Shown here in pieces: positions 1 through 8,337 of a DNA stretch of 48,522 nt (positions are counted from its first letter, which is position 1; every line of letters starts with the position of its first letter). The DNA is from Candidatus Nitrosocosmicus sp. (GTDB lineage Archaea; Thermoproteota; Nitrososphaeria; Nitrososphaerales; Nitrososphaeraceae). The notes beneath the pieces were generated by a model, which did not search any database, had not been told where the DNA came from, and saw only the letters and a list, made by a program, of their open reading frames with translations. Position numbers and translations under genes: made by a program. The stretch is from NCBI GenBank assembly GCA_025934495.1, contig JAICXY010000013.1, forward strand, positions 1 through 48,522. Reading direction: 5' to 3'.

Positions 1-1
1 C

Positions 2-91
2 GTGTCTTCTGTAAAGTGGAACAGCATCGTAAATGAGCTGATGTTAAAGGCATCGATCTATAACTTGTTTATGGACAAGATGATGGCATGA
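2..91 (+). pseudogene. C-terminal remnant of an IS5-like (DDE_Tnp_1) transposase
   Basis: An open frame enters from the left edge and ends at TGA 89-91. Its tail, with NELMLKASIYN, is nearly the same as the tail encoded at 8107-8226. It also resembles the REMMLKAS tail of the better preserved transposase end at 13552-13740. DDE_Tnp_1 transposases of archaeal IS5-like elements end this way. The rest of the element lies outside the window or is lost. The family call is an inference from the match between copies inside this window. Confidence 0.55.
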
Positions 92-103
92 TGCAATACT
101 AGT

Positions 104-346
104 CTAATTGGTTGTATCCAAATTAGTTATTCGACAGAGCAGTTCTTTGGTTACCTTTACATTTTTAATATTGTGTGGCCTTTTTGATTGATTTTTTAAT
201 CCATCTATACCATATACATTATAACGTCTCTTCCATTTGTACCAAGTTTGTCTTGAAACTCCAAACGCAGTACAAATATCTGAAATGCTCTTATCTGAAC
301 GTTCTGATTCAATTATCAATTTATACCTATTTTCAATTATATCCAT
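104..346 (-). pseudogene. N-terminal HTH fragment of an IS481-like transposase
   Basis: This 80-residue frame carries a helix-turn-helix typical of IS481/IS3-type transposases: SISDICTAFGVSRQTWYKWKRRY followed by GIDGLKNQSKRPH. The complete protein would need about 250 more residues with an rve-type DDE domain. The frame stops at LDTTN, where the neighbouring IS5-like remnant begins, so it is truncated. A tandem repeat that looks like an IS481 terminus lies just upstream at 371-415. It is inactive as it stands. Confidence 0.7.
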
Positions 347-370
347 TATTATTACACTCTAAGACTAGAG

Positions 371-415
371 TGTCAACTATGTTAGGAAGCTAAAATGTCA
401 ACCATGTGTGGAAGC
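371..415. repeat. Two direct copies of a 20-bp unit, 25-bp period (IS481-type end)
   Basis: TGTCAACTATGTTAGGAAGC at 371-390 is followed by TGTCAACCATGTGTGGAAGC at 396-415 (17 of 20 identical). IS481 ends usually begin TGT(N)AAC, and transposases can bind repeated sites inside the end. The copies lie directly upstream of the truncated IS481-like transposase, so this is probably its left terminus. Confidence 0.5.
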
Positions 416-663
416 AGTACAATTATCCAATACAATAAAAATATTATCTTAAGTTAGCAGAGCCAAAAAAAGATCGCAAAGACATATTACTTATTATGAA
501 AATCAAATGATGATTTCTCTAATCAGTGATTATCCTCTTTTTGGCGCAACAGATAATAAAATTAATCAAATGATATCTGAAAAAATAGACAAGAAAGAAA
601 GGTTTCTTAATATTGCCTATTAGAGAAGAACTTAAACACTCATCAGATATTAACCAAACTAAT
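416..663. other. Spacer without a recognisable gene
   Basis: AT-rich sequence with no frame that looks coding. A stretch near 440-460 (ATCTTAAGTTAGCAG) recurs at about 42877-42892 beside another IS remnant, which suggests mobile-element debris. Confidence 0.4.
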
Positions 664-1179
664 TTAAAATAATTTTTTTTTCTTAGAATCAAATACGTTA
701 ATATATTTCATTATTAGGTTTATGACCAAATAAGAAAAAGATGAAGAAACAACAGATGATATTAAAGTAGCTTGTATGAGATTAAAATGATTTTTCAATA
801 ATTCAAGTAAAATAAAGAACCTAGACAAATTATTTACAATATCAAATACAGAGCTAGCCACTATCATTTTAATTAATATTTGTTTTAGAACATAAAGATT
901 TAGTTTGCCGGTTAACTTTTTAGTATATTTCTTCTTATTATCATGATGAAATAAAATGATAAAAACTACTTTATAGACTATAAATCCTGCCATTATTGTT
1001 AATACCGAAATTGAAATGTGGTCGTTAGAATATTTTGCAGATATAAATGCAACAAATAGGCTACTAATGAAACCAAAAGCCCCCGAGATTATCAAGTTTT
1101 TGTTGAGATAAATAGTAAAACGATATTTTATGAAATATTTTTCTAATAAATTTACAATTCCATTTTCATGTTTTATCAT
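664..1179 (-). CDS. Multi-pass membrane protein, function unknown
   Basis: This is a 171-residue protein with four likely membrane segments, at about residues 27-50, 56-78, 103-125 and 137-160. The N-terminus is short and polar (MIKHENGIVNLLEKYFIKYRF) and the C-terminus is lysine-rich (DSKKKKLF). I see no catalytic motif. Similar four-helix proteins without known function are common in Nitrososphaeria, and that comparison is from memory. It stands alone among IS remnants with no operon partner. The frame is intact, so it is probably a real gene, although the surroundings are decaying. Confidence 0.65.
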   Translation of the reverse strand: MIKHENGIVNLLEKYFIKYRFTIYLNKNLIISGAFGFISSLFVAFISAKYSNDHISISVLTIMAGFIVYKVVFIILFHHDNKKKYTKKLTGKLNLYVLKQILIKMIVASSVFDIVNNLSRFFILLELLKNHFNLIQATLISSVVSSSFSYLVINLIMKYINVFDSKKKKLF

Positions 1180-1474
1180 TCAGCCAATATTATATAAAGT
1201 AAAACTATTTATGGTTAATCAATGGTATAATGGCTCTTCACTTACACTTATTTCCTTATTGTGATAATCTACAACAAACAGTTTCAACCAATTCTTTACA
1301 TACTTTAGTTTACACACGTACTTTTGCATTGAAAATAGTCGTCAAAACATTCAATAGTTCTGTCCTATATGTATTGTATTGTATACATCTTTAATTGAAA
1401 ATCCTACTACTACAGCACCTATGCCATGATCAGAATCAAATCGTTAAACTAGATCTCTGGTGATATTTTATAAC

Positions 1475-1648
1475 TTAAACATTTCTTGGCTTATTAGCAC
1501 TAGTTGAAGCAAACGCTGCATTATGGTCCAGCATTCCTATTGCTGTTCCAATTACAAAGGTGATTGTCAGACCTATACCAAAAGTTACAAGTCTTGGATG
1601 AACTGCTACAATATTAATGATTTTGTCTTTTAATGACCTTACAACTTT
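1475..1648 (-). pseudogene. Small hydrophobic peptide remnant (HPRLVTFGIG copy 1)
   Basis: A 57-codon frame follows an in-frame TGA and has no ATG, GTG or TTG before its conserved part. It encodes VAVHPRLVTFGIGL, a hydrophobic helix (TITFVIGTAIGML) and a polar tail ending SANKPRNV. A second diverged copy lies at 2590-2724. The lack of a start suggests a decayed gene for a small single-span membrane protein. Function unknown. Confidence 0.45.
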
Positions 1649-2589
1649 TCAGAACTAAGAATAGATAAGCATGTTGTTATAGTTGGACATATACTTGAAT
1701 ATTTCCTTATTTTATAAAAGCACAAGATAACGAAAAGATTCATGGGATTCTAATATAAGAAAAGAAGAGATGGAAAAACATGTAATAATTACTACTCGGT
1801 TCGATAAATACATATAATATTTGAAGTTCATAGTGTCATACTTCTAGTTACAACAAGCAAAATTCGATAATAACAGGTGTAAGGATTTCATATCAATTAA
1901 AATTATTTGCCATATCCATATCACTAAATACCATTATATCAACAATAGATGTATTACTAATAATAGCTAAAATATGGGAAAATGCTATAAAATTCAGTAA
2001 GATACAAAGGTTGCCATTACTCGAACTTGACTATTGATACTTAGATTCAGCATTGATATGTTTTATTTACTGTTAGCGCCACTGTTGTTGTGGTGCATTG
2101 CCTCAATCCCCTTAAATAATGGTAGGATAGAGCAATAGCAGCAAAACAGTAGCACATCAACAACAGCAGGATAGACTAACAGTTTACTTTTCAGAAAAAA
2201 CCTGACGACAGAATGATTGTATATTTTCTTTCTTGATAAAAAGTGATTATATGGATCATATATTTTATATTATTTTAGATAAGCACATGGTTGCAACAAT
2301 AACTTTTGTTTTTTGAGTATTTCTATCTTATTATATTCCATTATTCCTATTTTAATCGCAATTGTTATCCTCAAGGCTAACCAATGTTGAAAGTTAGGAT
2401 AAACGGCACAGGAATAAGTATGAACATTCAATTAGGAAAAACAACTAAAAAATTATAATAATAAATTAACAGTACTCTGAATGGCAATGGTCTGCTATAA
2501 TGTAAGCATGTGCTTATTGTGTTTCTATACCAATTAACATAAATATCCAAACTATGAATTTCTAAAATAAACAGAAAAATTTTCGATAA
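1649..2589. other. Long stretch without a recognisable gene
   Basis: About 940 bases of AT-rich sequence whose frames are short and show no family I recognise. It lies between the two copies of the small HPxLxFGIG peptide. The region is best read as decayed DNA. The start of a small gene could be missed here. Confidence 0.4.
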
Positions 2590-2724
2590 GATTTGAATAC
2601 ATAATCTAAATGATATACCATCCCTATTGCTGTTCCTATTACAAACATTATCGCTAAATCTATACCCAATTCCAAATGTAAGTTTTGGATGAGCTGCCAT
2701 GATTATCATAACTTGTTTCAACAC
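2590..2724 (-). pseudogene. Small hydrophobic peptide remnant (HPKLTFGIG copy 2), frameshifted
   Basis: The frame begins MLKQVMIIMAAHPKLTFGIG. It then needs a frame change after GIG to read GIDLAIMFVIGTAIGMVYH, which matches copy 1 at 1475-1648. The uninterrupted 98-codon frame at 2428-2724 is therefore probably not the real protein beyond the first 20 codons. This copy keeps an ATG start that copy 1 lacks. Function unknown. Confidence 0.45.
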
Positions 2725-2736
2725 ATTTCATTACAT

Positions 2737-2841
2737 CTATTTATAGAAACAACCAGTGGTAATCAAGAAGATAAAGAAGAAGATAACAATGTCGTTAGCA
2801 ATTTAGCGGCGGTAACACCGCTAAATCCAGAAGATGAATAA
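2737..2841 (+). pseudogene. Acidic C-terminal tail of an unidentified protein
   Basis: The plus frame reads an acidic tail (GNQEDKEEDNNVVSN, then NPEDE) to a TAA at 2839-2841. There is no start codon in front. It looks like the 3' end of a gene whose body is gone. The family is not recognisable. A hairpin lies inside it. Confidence 0.25.
2802..2825. repeat. GC-rich hairpin plus a nearby inverted arm
   Basis: TTTAGCGG (2802-2809) and CCGCTAAA (2818-2825) form a perfect 8-bp stem with an 8-nt loop. GCGGCGGTAA at 2806-2815 is also the reverse complement of TTACCGCCGC at 2866-2875, so two alternative pairings share one arm. Such GC content is rare in this region. It could be the trace of an element end or a structured RNA. 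No function is shown. Confidence 0.4.
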
Positions 2842-2979
2842 AATATCAGTGGCAAGTTAGCGGAATTACCGCCGCAACCTAGTATATATAGTATATCTAG
2901 TCAAGAGATAAAAGAATCATGACCAAGTCTTGGATATATAATAAAAAATATCGATTAATCTGGACATTAAGTGGTAGCA

Positions 2980-3138
2980 TCAAGATGTAAATGGCAAATT
3001 ATAGTTTAAACTAGCTGAACTATCGTGTCCTTCTCCAGCAGGACATTTGACGTCAGTACCATTACCTGAATAAAATAATCCTTGGAACTTTTCACACCAT
3101 TTCCAACTAGGTTCATTATCATTTTCTACATCATTTCT
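2980..3138 (-). pseudogene. Fragment of a W-x-W-C / CPAG repeat protein
   Basis: The fragment ends at the TGA on 2980-2982 and carries SWKWCEKFQGLFYSG, then KCPAGEGHDSSASLNYNL. This matches the short module with WRWC, a second C normally at CxxC, GLFF, CPAGGxH and NYxL, found in secreted bacterial and some archaeal proteins. The second cysteine of the CxxC is replaced (CEKF). There is no start codon and only one module, so it is a gene remnant, probably acquired by transfer. Confidence 0.45.
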
Positions 3139-3441
3139 TAATGATTATGTGGATATATCAATATTGCGTTTTATTTCAAATATTTTGATATGTCATAAAT
3201 TAATATAATACAATCTGCATGATGATCATTTTGACATTGCCACTCAAGACATCATTATAACAATACTATTAACGCAGGAAAAATAAATGCCATTGAACAT
3301 CCACTTATGTGAAGTGAGACTAGTTACGCATATCGATCTTAGGTAAGCAAGGTTCCTCATATGACTTGGCAAAAACAGTGACCATGTATTTTCAGAGGTT
3401 TTACTAGAGCTATCAACATGTATTTTTTAATATAGTAAATG

Positions 3442-3579
3442 TGCTTTGTTGCATGATTATTTTAATCGTTTTTTGTTAACGTTTTATTGATATACGTATA
3501 ACGGTAACAGCATAAATTAGATTATCAATATACTAACAGAAGTATAGTTTTAATCGTTTTCGAGTCATGCAACAAAGCA
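3442..3579. mobile_element. 138-bp miniature inverted-repeat element
   Basis: The ends are perfect 15-bp inverted repeats, TGCTTTGTTGCATGA (3442-3456) and TCATGCAACAAAGCA (3565-3579). The interior has no gene. The same terminal motif occurs beside the N-terminal part of the IS5-like transposase (12162 onward, and reversed near 4253-4266). A diverged form occurs beyond its C-terminal part (near 13490 and 47450). The element is therefore probably a non-autonomous derivative of that family. I see no clear target duplication. Confidence 0.65.
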
Positions 3580-3725
3580 GGTGTTTGGCTAACAAATAAC
3601 TGTTGTTGTAGAATAATTTGTCATTATTTCTTTAATGAATTACATTCAATTCTGCAAAGGTTTTGGATGGACATAAATTTCTATAACTACTATGGTTTAA
3701 ATAGTATCCTGGATAACGTTTATTA

Positions 3726-3893
3726 ATGTCAATTAACATAGAATCATTATCTAATAATGCCACTGATCAAAACAATAGCAATGATTTCAAAGAATCGGTT
3801 AACAGATCACTTGATAAATCAAATAACCAAATATTACTCTATGCTGTAGATATTGATTCAGAAAATACAAATCTAGTAACCATTCCATTGTAG
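3726..3893 (+). CDS. Small hypothetical protein (55 residues), possibly a fragment
   Basis: ATG at 3726 opens a 55-codon frame ending at TAG 3891-3893. It is rich in Asn, Ser and Asp and then reads NQILLYAVDIDSENTNLVTIPL. It has no membrane segment or known motif. It sits between a miniature element and a transposase fragment and may be the front of a truncated gene. Weak support. Confidence 0.25.
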   Translation: MSINIESLSNNATDQNNSNDFKESVNRSLDKSNNQILLYAVDIDSENTNLVTIPL

Positions 3894-3963
3894 ATTTTTT
3901 TATAAGGTTTCCATGCTGATTAAAGAAAATTGAAGATTGGTTAAATAAAATATCATTATTTAA

Positions 3964-4187
3964 TTAAGCGGAGTATATAGTAGGCAGGCCCTGTGCAATG
4001 CCGTCTGTTTGTCTGTATGGCAAATGAAAGTATATCTTGGCATATCCAAGCAGAAGGAGGAAGGTATTAAATATGAAATGGTTCCTAATCCAACCTTGGC
4101 TTTATTCATCTCTTTTAGCTCTGAATCCCAGTTATCAATAACATCAAAGCCTAGTAAGATTTCACCTCGTCTAACTAGAGATTGGTT
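3964..4187 (-). pseudogene. N-terminal fragment of the IS5-like (DDE_Tnp_1) transposase, frameshifted
   Basis: Reading from 4187 downward gives NQSLVRRGEILLGFDVID, then NWDSELKEMNK. After two frame changes it gives LLGYAKIYFHLPYRQTDG, the conserved front of archaeal DDE_Tnp_1 transposases. The same front is encoded on the plus strand at 12241-12396. The DDE catalytic part is missing. The 60-codon plus-strand frame that overlaps it is an antisense shadow. Confidence 0.7.
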
Positions 4188-4263
4188 ATAGGAGGATCAA
4201 TTCATACAATTTGTTGGTTGATGCTAGCTAAATGTATTTGGGAATGAGGAATCGTGCAACAAA

Positions 4264-4393
4264 GTAGATGGATTCCTTTAATCTATCAAGAGCTAATCTT
4301 TGGGACAGTTTTAATCAAAATCATATCTCAAGGGTTAGCTTTAAGCTATATGGCATGTATTAAAAAATAGATTTGAATTATGACCAAGCCTCA
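4264..4393 (+). repeat. About 125-bp dispersed repeat, copy 1
   Basis: This segment recurs inverted at 12037-12163 and directly at 21044-21162. Shared blocks include TCTATCAAGAGCTA, GGTTAGCTTTAAGCT and TTTGAATTATG. The copy at 21044 lies directly upstream of an IS4-like transposase remnant, so the repeat may be that element's left end. Here the repeat runs 14 bases into the polyphosphate kinase frame and supplies its ATG. Confidence 0.65.
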
Positions 4394-5158
4394 GTTAAGT
4401 AGCCGGGATCCTGACTATACAGGTGGTATATCCAAAACATATGCTGAAGATCTATTGTATAATGAATTTGTTAATAAATTGTCTAATCTCCATTACACAC
4501 TATTTGCAGATAAAACTCAATCTTTGCTTATAGTTCTTCATGGGGTTGATACATCGGGAAAGGACGGCACTATTAGGCATGCAATGAAAGCATTTAACCC
4601 ACAAAGTTGCAAAGCTTTTTCATTTAAAAAACCTAACAAGGAAGAATTGTCTAATGATTATCTATGGAGAATTCATAAAAAAATTCCTGCCAAAGGTGAA
4701 ATTATTATATTCAATCGATCTCATTATGAATCTGTTATAGAGGAAAGAGTTCGTAAATTGACACCAGAGGATGTTTGGTCAAAAAGATATAATCAAATTA
4801 ACGAATTTGAGAAATATCTATTTGAAAATAATGTAAGATTAATTAAATTCTTTTTACATATCAGCAAAGATAAACAAAAGAAAAGACTAAAGGAACGAAT
4901 GGATGATCCAAACCAACATTGGAAGTTTTCAGAAAGTGACATAAAGGGCCGTAAATCATGGAATGAATATATTTTAGCATATGAAGAAATGCTGGAAAAT
5001 GCAGTACTGAAAATATTCCATGGCATATAATTCACTCCAATAATAAATTGTTTAGAAATTTTACAGTGGCAAAGATCATTATTGATACTCTAGATAATAT
5101 GAATTTGAAATTTCCTAAACCTAAAATTGATCCATCAGAAATATTCTTGTATGACTAA
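4380..5158 (+). pseudogene. ppk2: Polyphosphate kinase 2 family, frameshifted near its C-terminus
   Basis: PPK2 enzymes transfer phosphate between polyphosphate and nucleotides. The Walker A-like loop GVDTSGKDGT is at about residues 55-64. The FNRSHYE motif (about 117-123), FFLHISKDKQKKRL and DDPNQHWKFSESD follow, all diagnostic. The uninterrupted frame stops at 5030 after 216 residues with KIFHGI. Reading the other frame from about 5000 gives CSTENIPWHII, then NFTVAKIIIDTLDNMNLKFP, the normal PPK2 end, up to TAA 5156-5158. One A lost from the run at 4996-4999 explains the break. A truncated 216-residue product could be made, but it would lack the last family segment. The start lies inside a dispersed repeat. 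Confidence 0.85.
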
Positions 5159-5418
5159 CCATTTCTCTATAGAGTTGCAATGATATATAATAGAGATCCT
5201 TTTTATAAAGTAAACCATTGTTGTTGCTTTTGAGTTTGATTTTGCTGTAAATATTTTATGCTAACAGTAATTCAGAAAAGGTAAGGATGTCTTTATACTT
5301 TAAGAATTATACTGTCATTTTCCATTACAGTATATATCTAATAACAATGAACAGAAGAAAATGATTGACATCTTTGTAAAATCTACTGAAATCAGAACTC
5401 AATTTGTCTATATAAGTT

Positions 5419-6127
5419 TCACTTTATCAAAGGACATTTTTCTGTTGCATTTATGATAAATTGTGAAATCTCATTTGGGTGGGATATAGGTGACAAATGA
5501 CTTGACTGTAGAGAAAGGGTAGTAACAACATTAATTTGTCTAGCAAACATTTTTTCAAGATCTGAAGATATAACTTGATCGTTTTCTGATATTTGATACC
5601 AGCTAGGTATATTCTTCCATGCAGGTGGTCCGGATTTTGCATATGGAATTGATTTACTTGTTGGTTTCTGAACTGCTGATAAAATTTTTGCTTCATCTGG
5701 GTCAATGTCTTGTATAATAATTTGGTGAAACATATCTTGATTGACAAAGAAAAATCCTCCATCATCAAATACAAAAAAATCTTTAGGAAACGTGGAAGAA
5801 TCAACAAAATCACTCATTGATTGGCCTTCGTCTGGTGCAAAAGCTGCAAGATAAACAAGGCCATTTATCTTGGGATTTTCAAAAGCTGCATTAGTTATTA
5901 CAAATCTGCCATAAGAATGTCCTACAAGAATTACAGGTCCGTTCATCAAATCAACTCCACGCTTTACTGTAGCAACATCATCTTCAAGTGAATAGAGCGA
6001 AAGTTGAACTGCCATAACTTTATATCCATATCTCTGAAGAATTGGAATTTACTTTATTCCATGAAGATCCATCGACCCATGTGCCATGGACTAGAACTAT
6101 ATTTTATATGTTAGACTCTGTTGACAT
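5419..6127 (-). pseudogene. Alpha/beta hydrolase, disrupted near the N-terminus
   Basis: The main frame (5419-6015, 198 codons) has the nucleophile elbow GHSYG, a cap region and a late SSHLSPISHP histidine region. It resembles esterase/EstC-like hydrolases. The usual front is still present upstream but broken. VLVHGTWVDGSSW, the oxyanion-hole HG motif, is in another frame and is preceded by an in-frame TAA near the ATG at 6125-6127. In addition GRFV replaces the usual GG(M/A)V after GHSY. A product from the internal ATG would lack the first strand and the oxyanion loop, so it is probably inactive. The substrate is unknown. Confidence 0.75.
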
Positions 6128-6367
6128 AGAATATGATTTCATGATAATGATTTTAGTTTATCTTATCAAAAAAGGAAGTGAACTTCTATCTTTTTAAATT
6201 GATATTCTATACCTTAGGATCGTTTACAATATAGAAATTTGAGCGTATATCATTTTCATATTAAAAATCTAAAAATCTTCTGTTATATCAATAATAGAGA
6301 ACATATTACATTATAAATAAAATACAATATATATTCAAATAATAGATAGGGATATATTACTTTATAT

Positions 6368-6553
6368 TTAAATTGAAATTAGTTTTTGAAATTTTTGTAT
6401 TACCTCCGAATATAAAGGTGGATCATAACCTTCATGCTTTAGCCTGTTTATCATATCTTTTTGCTCCTTTGAGGCCTGATGAGGATCTCTAGGATGTAGA
6501 GCAACTCTTATTATATGAGGCACCTGTTTAATTAAAGCCTGAAATTGTATCAC
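6368..6553 (-). pseudogene. Possible C-terminal fragment of a polysaccharide-deacetylase-like protein
   Basis: This 61-codon frame with a GTG start reads IIRVALHPRDPHQ, then DMINRLKHEGYDPPLYSE. It resembles the last segment of DUF2334/NodB-like deacetylases (HPxDP near the end, then a helix with GY and YSE). The catalytic N-terminal domain is absent. It diverges from the next gene with 11 bases between the starts. The family call is from memory of the motif and is tentative. Confidence 0.35.
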
Positions 6554-6564
6554 AAAATGGTACA

Positions 6565-7023
6565 GTGATGATATCAGTAGAATGTACTACAAATCAATAC
6601 AAACTTCGTACATATGAAGGAATAGCAGAGTTGTTTGTATCATGCGGCCAGGTTATGGACATACTGCAGCAAGAAGCAAATAACCGATTAAACGTTGTTC
6701 CTCATCCAATTGATTGGAGGATTGTCCAGTTTGATAATGACAAGACTATTTCCATAGAAGAATTAACAAAATGGTATCGTCAGATCAACTGGCATTCAAA
6801 GACAGGCCTCACAATGAGATCTGTCAGTGTAGCCTTTAGGATGTATGCGACGGAGATGCCAAAGCATGGTCCATGTTTGAGGGCTGAGGTGAACAATAGT
6901 TTCAAAGACTCAAAGACCCTTTCTTACAAGATAAAAGAAATTGCAAAAGGAGGTGATGCAGAATATACTCCTGATGATTTTACAGATAAATTAAGTAAAA
7001 GCAGTATTATTTATCATGAATAG
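6565..7023 (+). CDS. Hypothetical protein, 152 residues
   Basis: The start is GTG at 6565 or ATG at 6568. The product is soluble, with no signal or membrane segment. The middle has IEELTKWYRQINWHSKTGL, then RMYATEMPKHGPCLRAEV. I do not recognise the family. Codon use is slightly less AT-rich than in neighbouring debris and the frame is intact, so it is probably a real gene. It has no operon partner. Confidence 0.5.
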   Translation: MMISVECTTNQYKLRTYEGIAELFVSCGQVMDILQQEANNRLNVVPHPIDWRIVQFDNDKTISIEELTKWYRQINWHSKTGLTMRSVSVAFRMYATEMPKHGPCLRAEVNNSFKDSKTLSYKIKEIAKGGDAEYTPDDFTDKLSKSSIIYHE

Positions 7024-7379
7024 GGTAGTAGACAATAAAATTGAAAACTATAAATAAATAAACTAATTTTTATTGCTTATGATCATCAAACTCAAATCCT
7101 TTGACTTAAAATTCAATTACTGACTTTCTATAACGGATATTTGTATCTTTACCGTTTAGATGTAGATTAGTTTAATCTGTTGATTCAATTTTATTTAATA
7201 CTAGTGCATTTATTTTATACGATCTAATATATCTAATAAGATTTATGAGGTCATTTTGCTGGATATTGGTTTTAATTTCAAATAGTTAAAAAAGTTATAT
7301 ATTTGATGCTTTGATTGGTTATAATGGAAGAAAAGCATGTATATCTTATAATTGAAAAAATAGAAAATTATAACCCTGT
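7024..7379. other. Spacer without a recognisable gene
   Basis: AT-rich sequence after the hypothetical gene. A plus frame from 7324 (MEEKHVYLIIEKIEN) runs into the antisense of a transposase fragment and is not convincing. Confidence 0.4.
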
Positions 7380-7556
7380 TGAGCCAGAACCATCTAACAA
7401 TATTTGTAGCCATTTCCAAATGGAAACAAGATGACTTATCTTTATTATTTTTAAAAATGATAATGCTTTAGCAGTGCTTCTTAATGATAAACCTAAAAAG
7501 TACAAGTATAAACCATATCCAATTATTTTTGACGATGTTCTGTTTTTAGTAAACAT
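7380..7556 (-). pseudogene. N-terminal fragment of an IS6/IS240-like transposase
   Basis: It encodes SSKIIGYGLYLYFLGLSLRS, then AKALSFLKIIK and SIWKWLQ. This is the front of the IS6/IS240-like archaeal transposases (IIGYGLYLYFLGLSFRN, SHVSIWKWIQ). The DDE domain is missing and the frame ends in unrelated sequence (LLDGSGSTGL). Two more remnants of this family lie at 37063-37590 and 41725-42340. Confidence 0.6.
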
Positions 7557-8106
7557 ATAATTTATGGTTGTTTTAAAGCCAAAGGTTTTTTAGCATTGGC
7601 CCCCTTGTTAAAACCATCAATTATGACTCACTTAATTTCTTTTTCAGTTAAAGTTGTGGTAAAATGATTAAATCTTATCAGACTTATTGATAATAAGAAG
7701 ATGTTCTTGGCTACTTATGGCCAAATTCAGTATTTCAGAAGATGGGATATAACGAATAAAGATGCAAATCTGATTACGGTCTTTTTCTGAAAAATCGATA
7801 TGTTGTATTATTCTTCAACCTTATTAATATATTCATATTTGTGGTTGTTATGTTTGGTTATAATTAGAAATAATGACCATTTTATCGCTTTTCATTCCAT
7901 GTATGGGAGCCAATGATTCAAAAGACAAATTCAAGTCTTAATGAATCAAAATAACACCTGTTATAACAGTAAGAAATAATTATCCATTAAAAAATAATAT
8001 CGATTTAAACCAAGAAAACTACTATCTATATCAGAACAGATAAAAGATAAAACGATGGAAGAAGAAAAACCAAAGATAAGGTATTGCATTGGATAACCGA
8101 ACCCCA
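7557..8106. other. Decayed DNA, no recognisable gene
   Basis: 550 bases with short frames only. The last part runs into the remnant at 8107 and may hold further decayed transposase sequence (WITEP just before the FSSIK motif). Nothing else is recognisable. Confidence 0.4.
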
Positions 8107-8226
8107 TTCTCATCTATAAAGAATATTTGGTAATATGTATCATCTGTAAAATGTAACAACATTGTAAATGAATTGATGTTAAAAGCATATATCTATAACA
8201 CATTTGTAGACAAGAGAAGGAAATAA
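8107..8226 (+). pseudogene. C-terminal remnant of an IS5-like (DDE_Tnp_1) transposase, copy 2
   Basis: The frame reads FSSIKNIW, then an internal TAA, then SSVKCNNIVNELMLKAYIYN and ends at TAA 8224-8226. FSSIK(R)xFGEYVxSVK is the conserved end of DDE_Tnp_1 transposases. Homology with the first 142 bases of the window continues past both stops to a shared TTAGTTATTCGACAGAGCAG (123-142 and 8261-8280), so element sequence extends into the 3' flank. Confidence 0.6.
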
Positions 8227-8337
8227 AACAATACAAAATATTATCATTATTCTATAAATTAGTTATTCGACAGAGCAGCAGTATTAATCTGTAATTTTAT
8301 ATATAAAGATGATTTAATCCAAAAAAGATTGAAAAGA

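Noticed and set aside
2428-2724. 98-codon frame as an intact protein
   Set aside because: Only its first 20 codons match the other copy. The homology continues in a different frame, so the rest is out of frame.
4009-4191. 60-codon plus frame as a gene
   Set aside because: It is the antisense of the conserved front of an IS5-like transposase on the minus strand.
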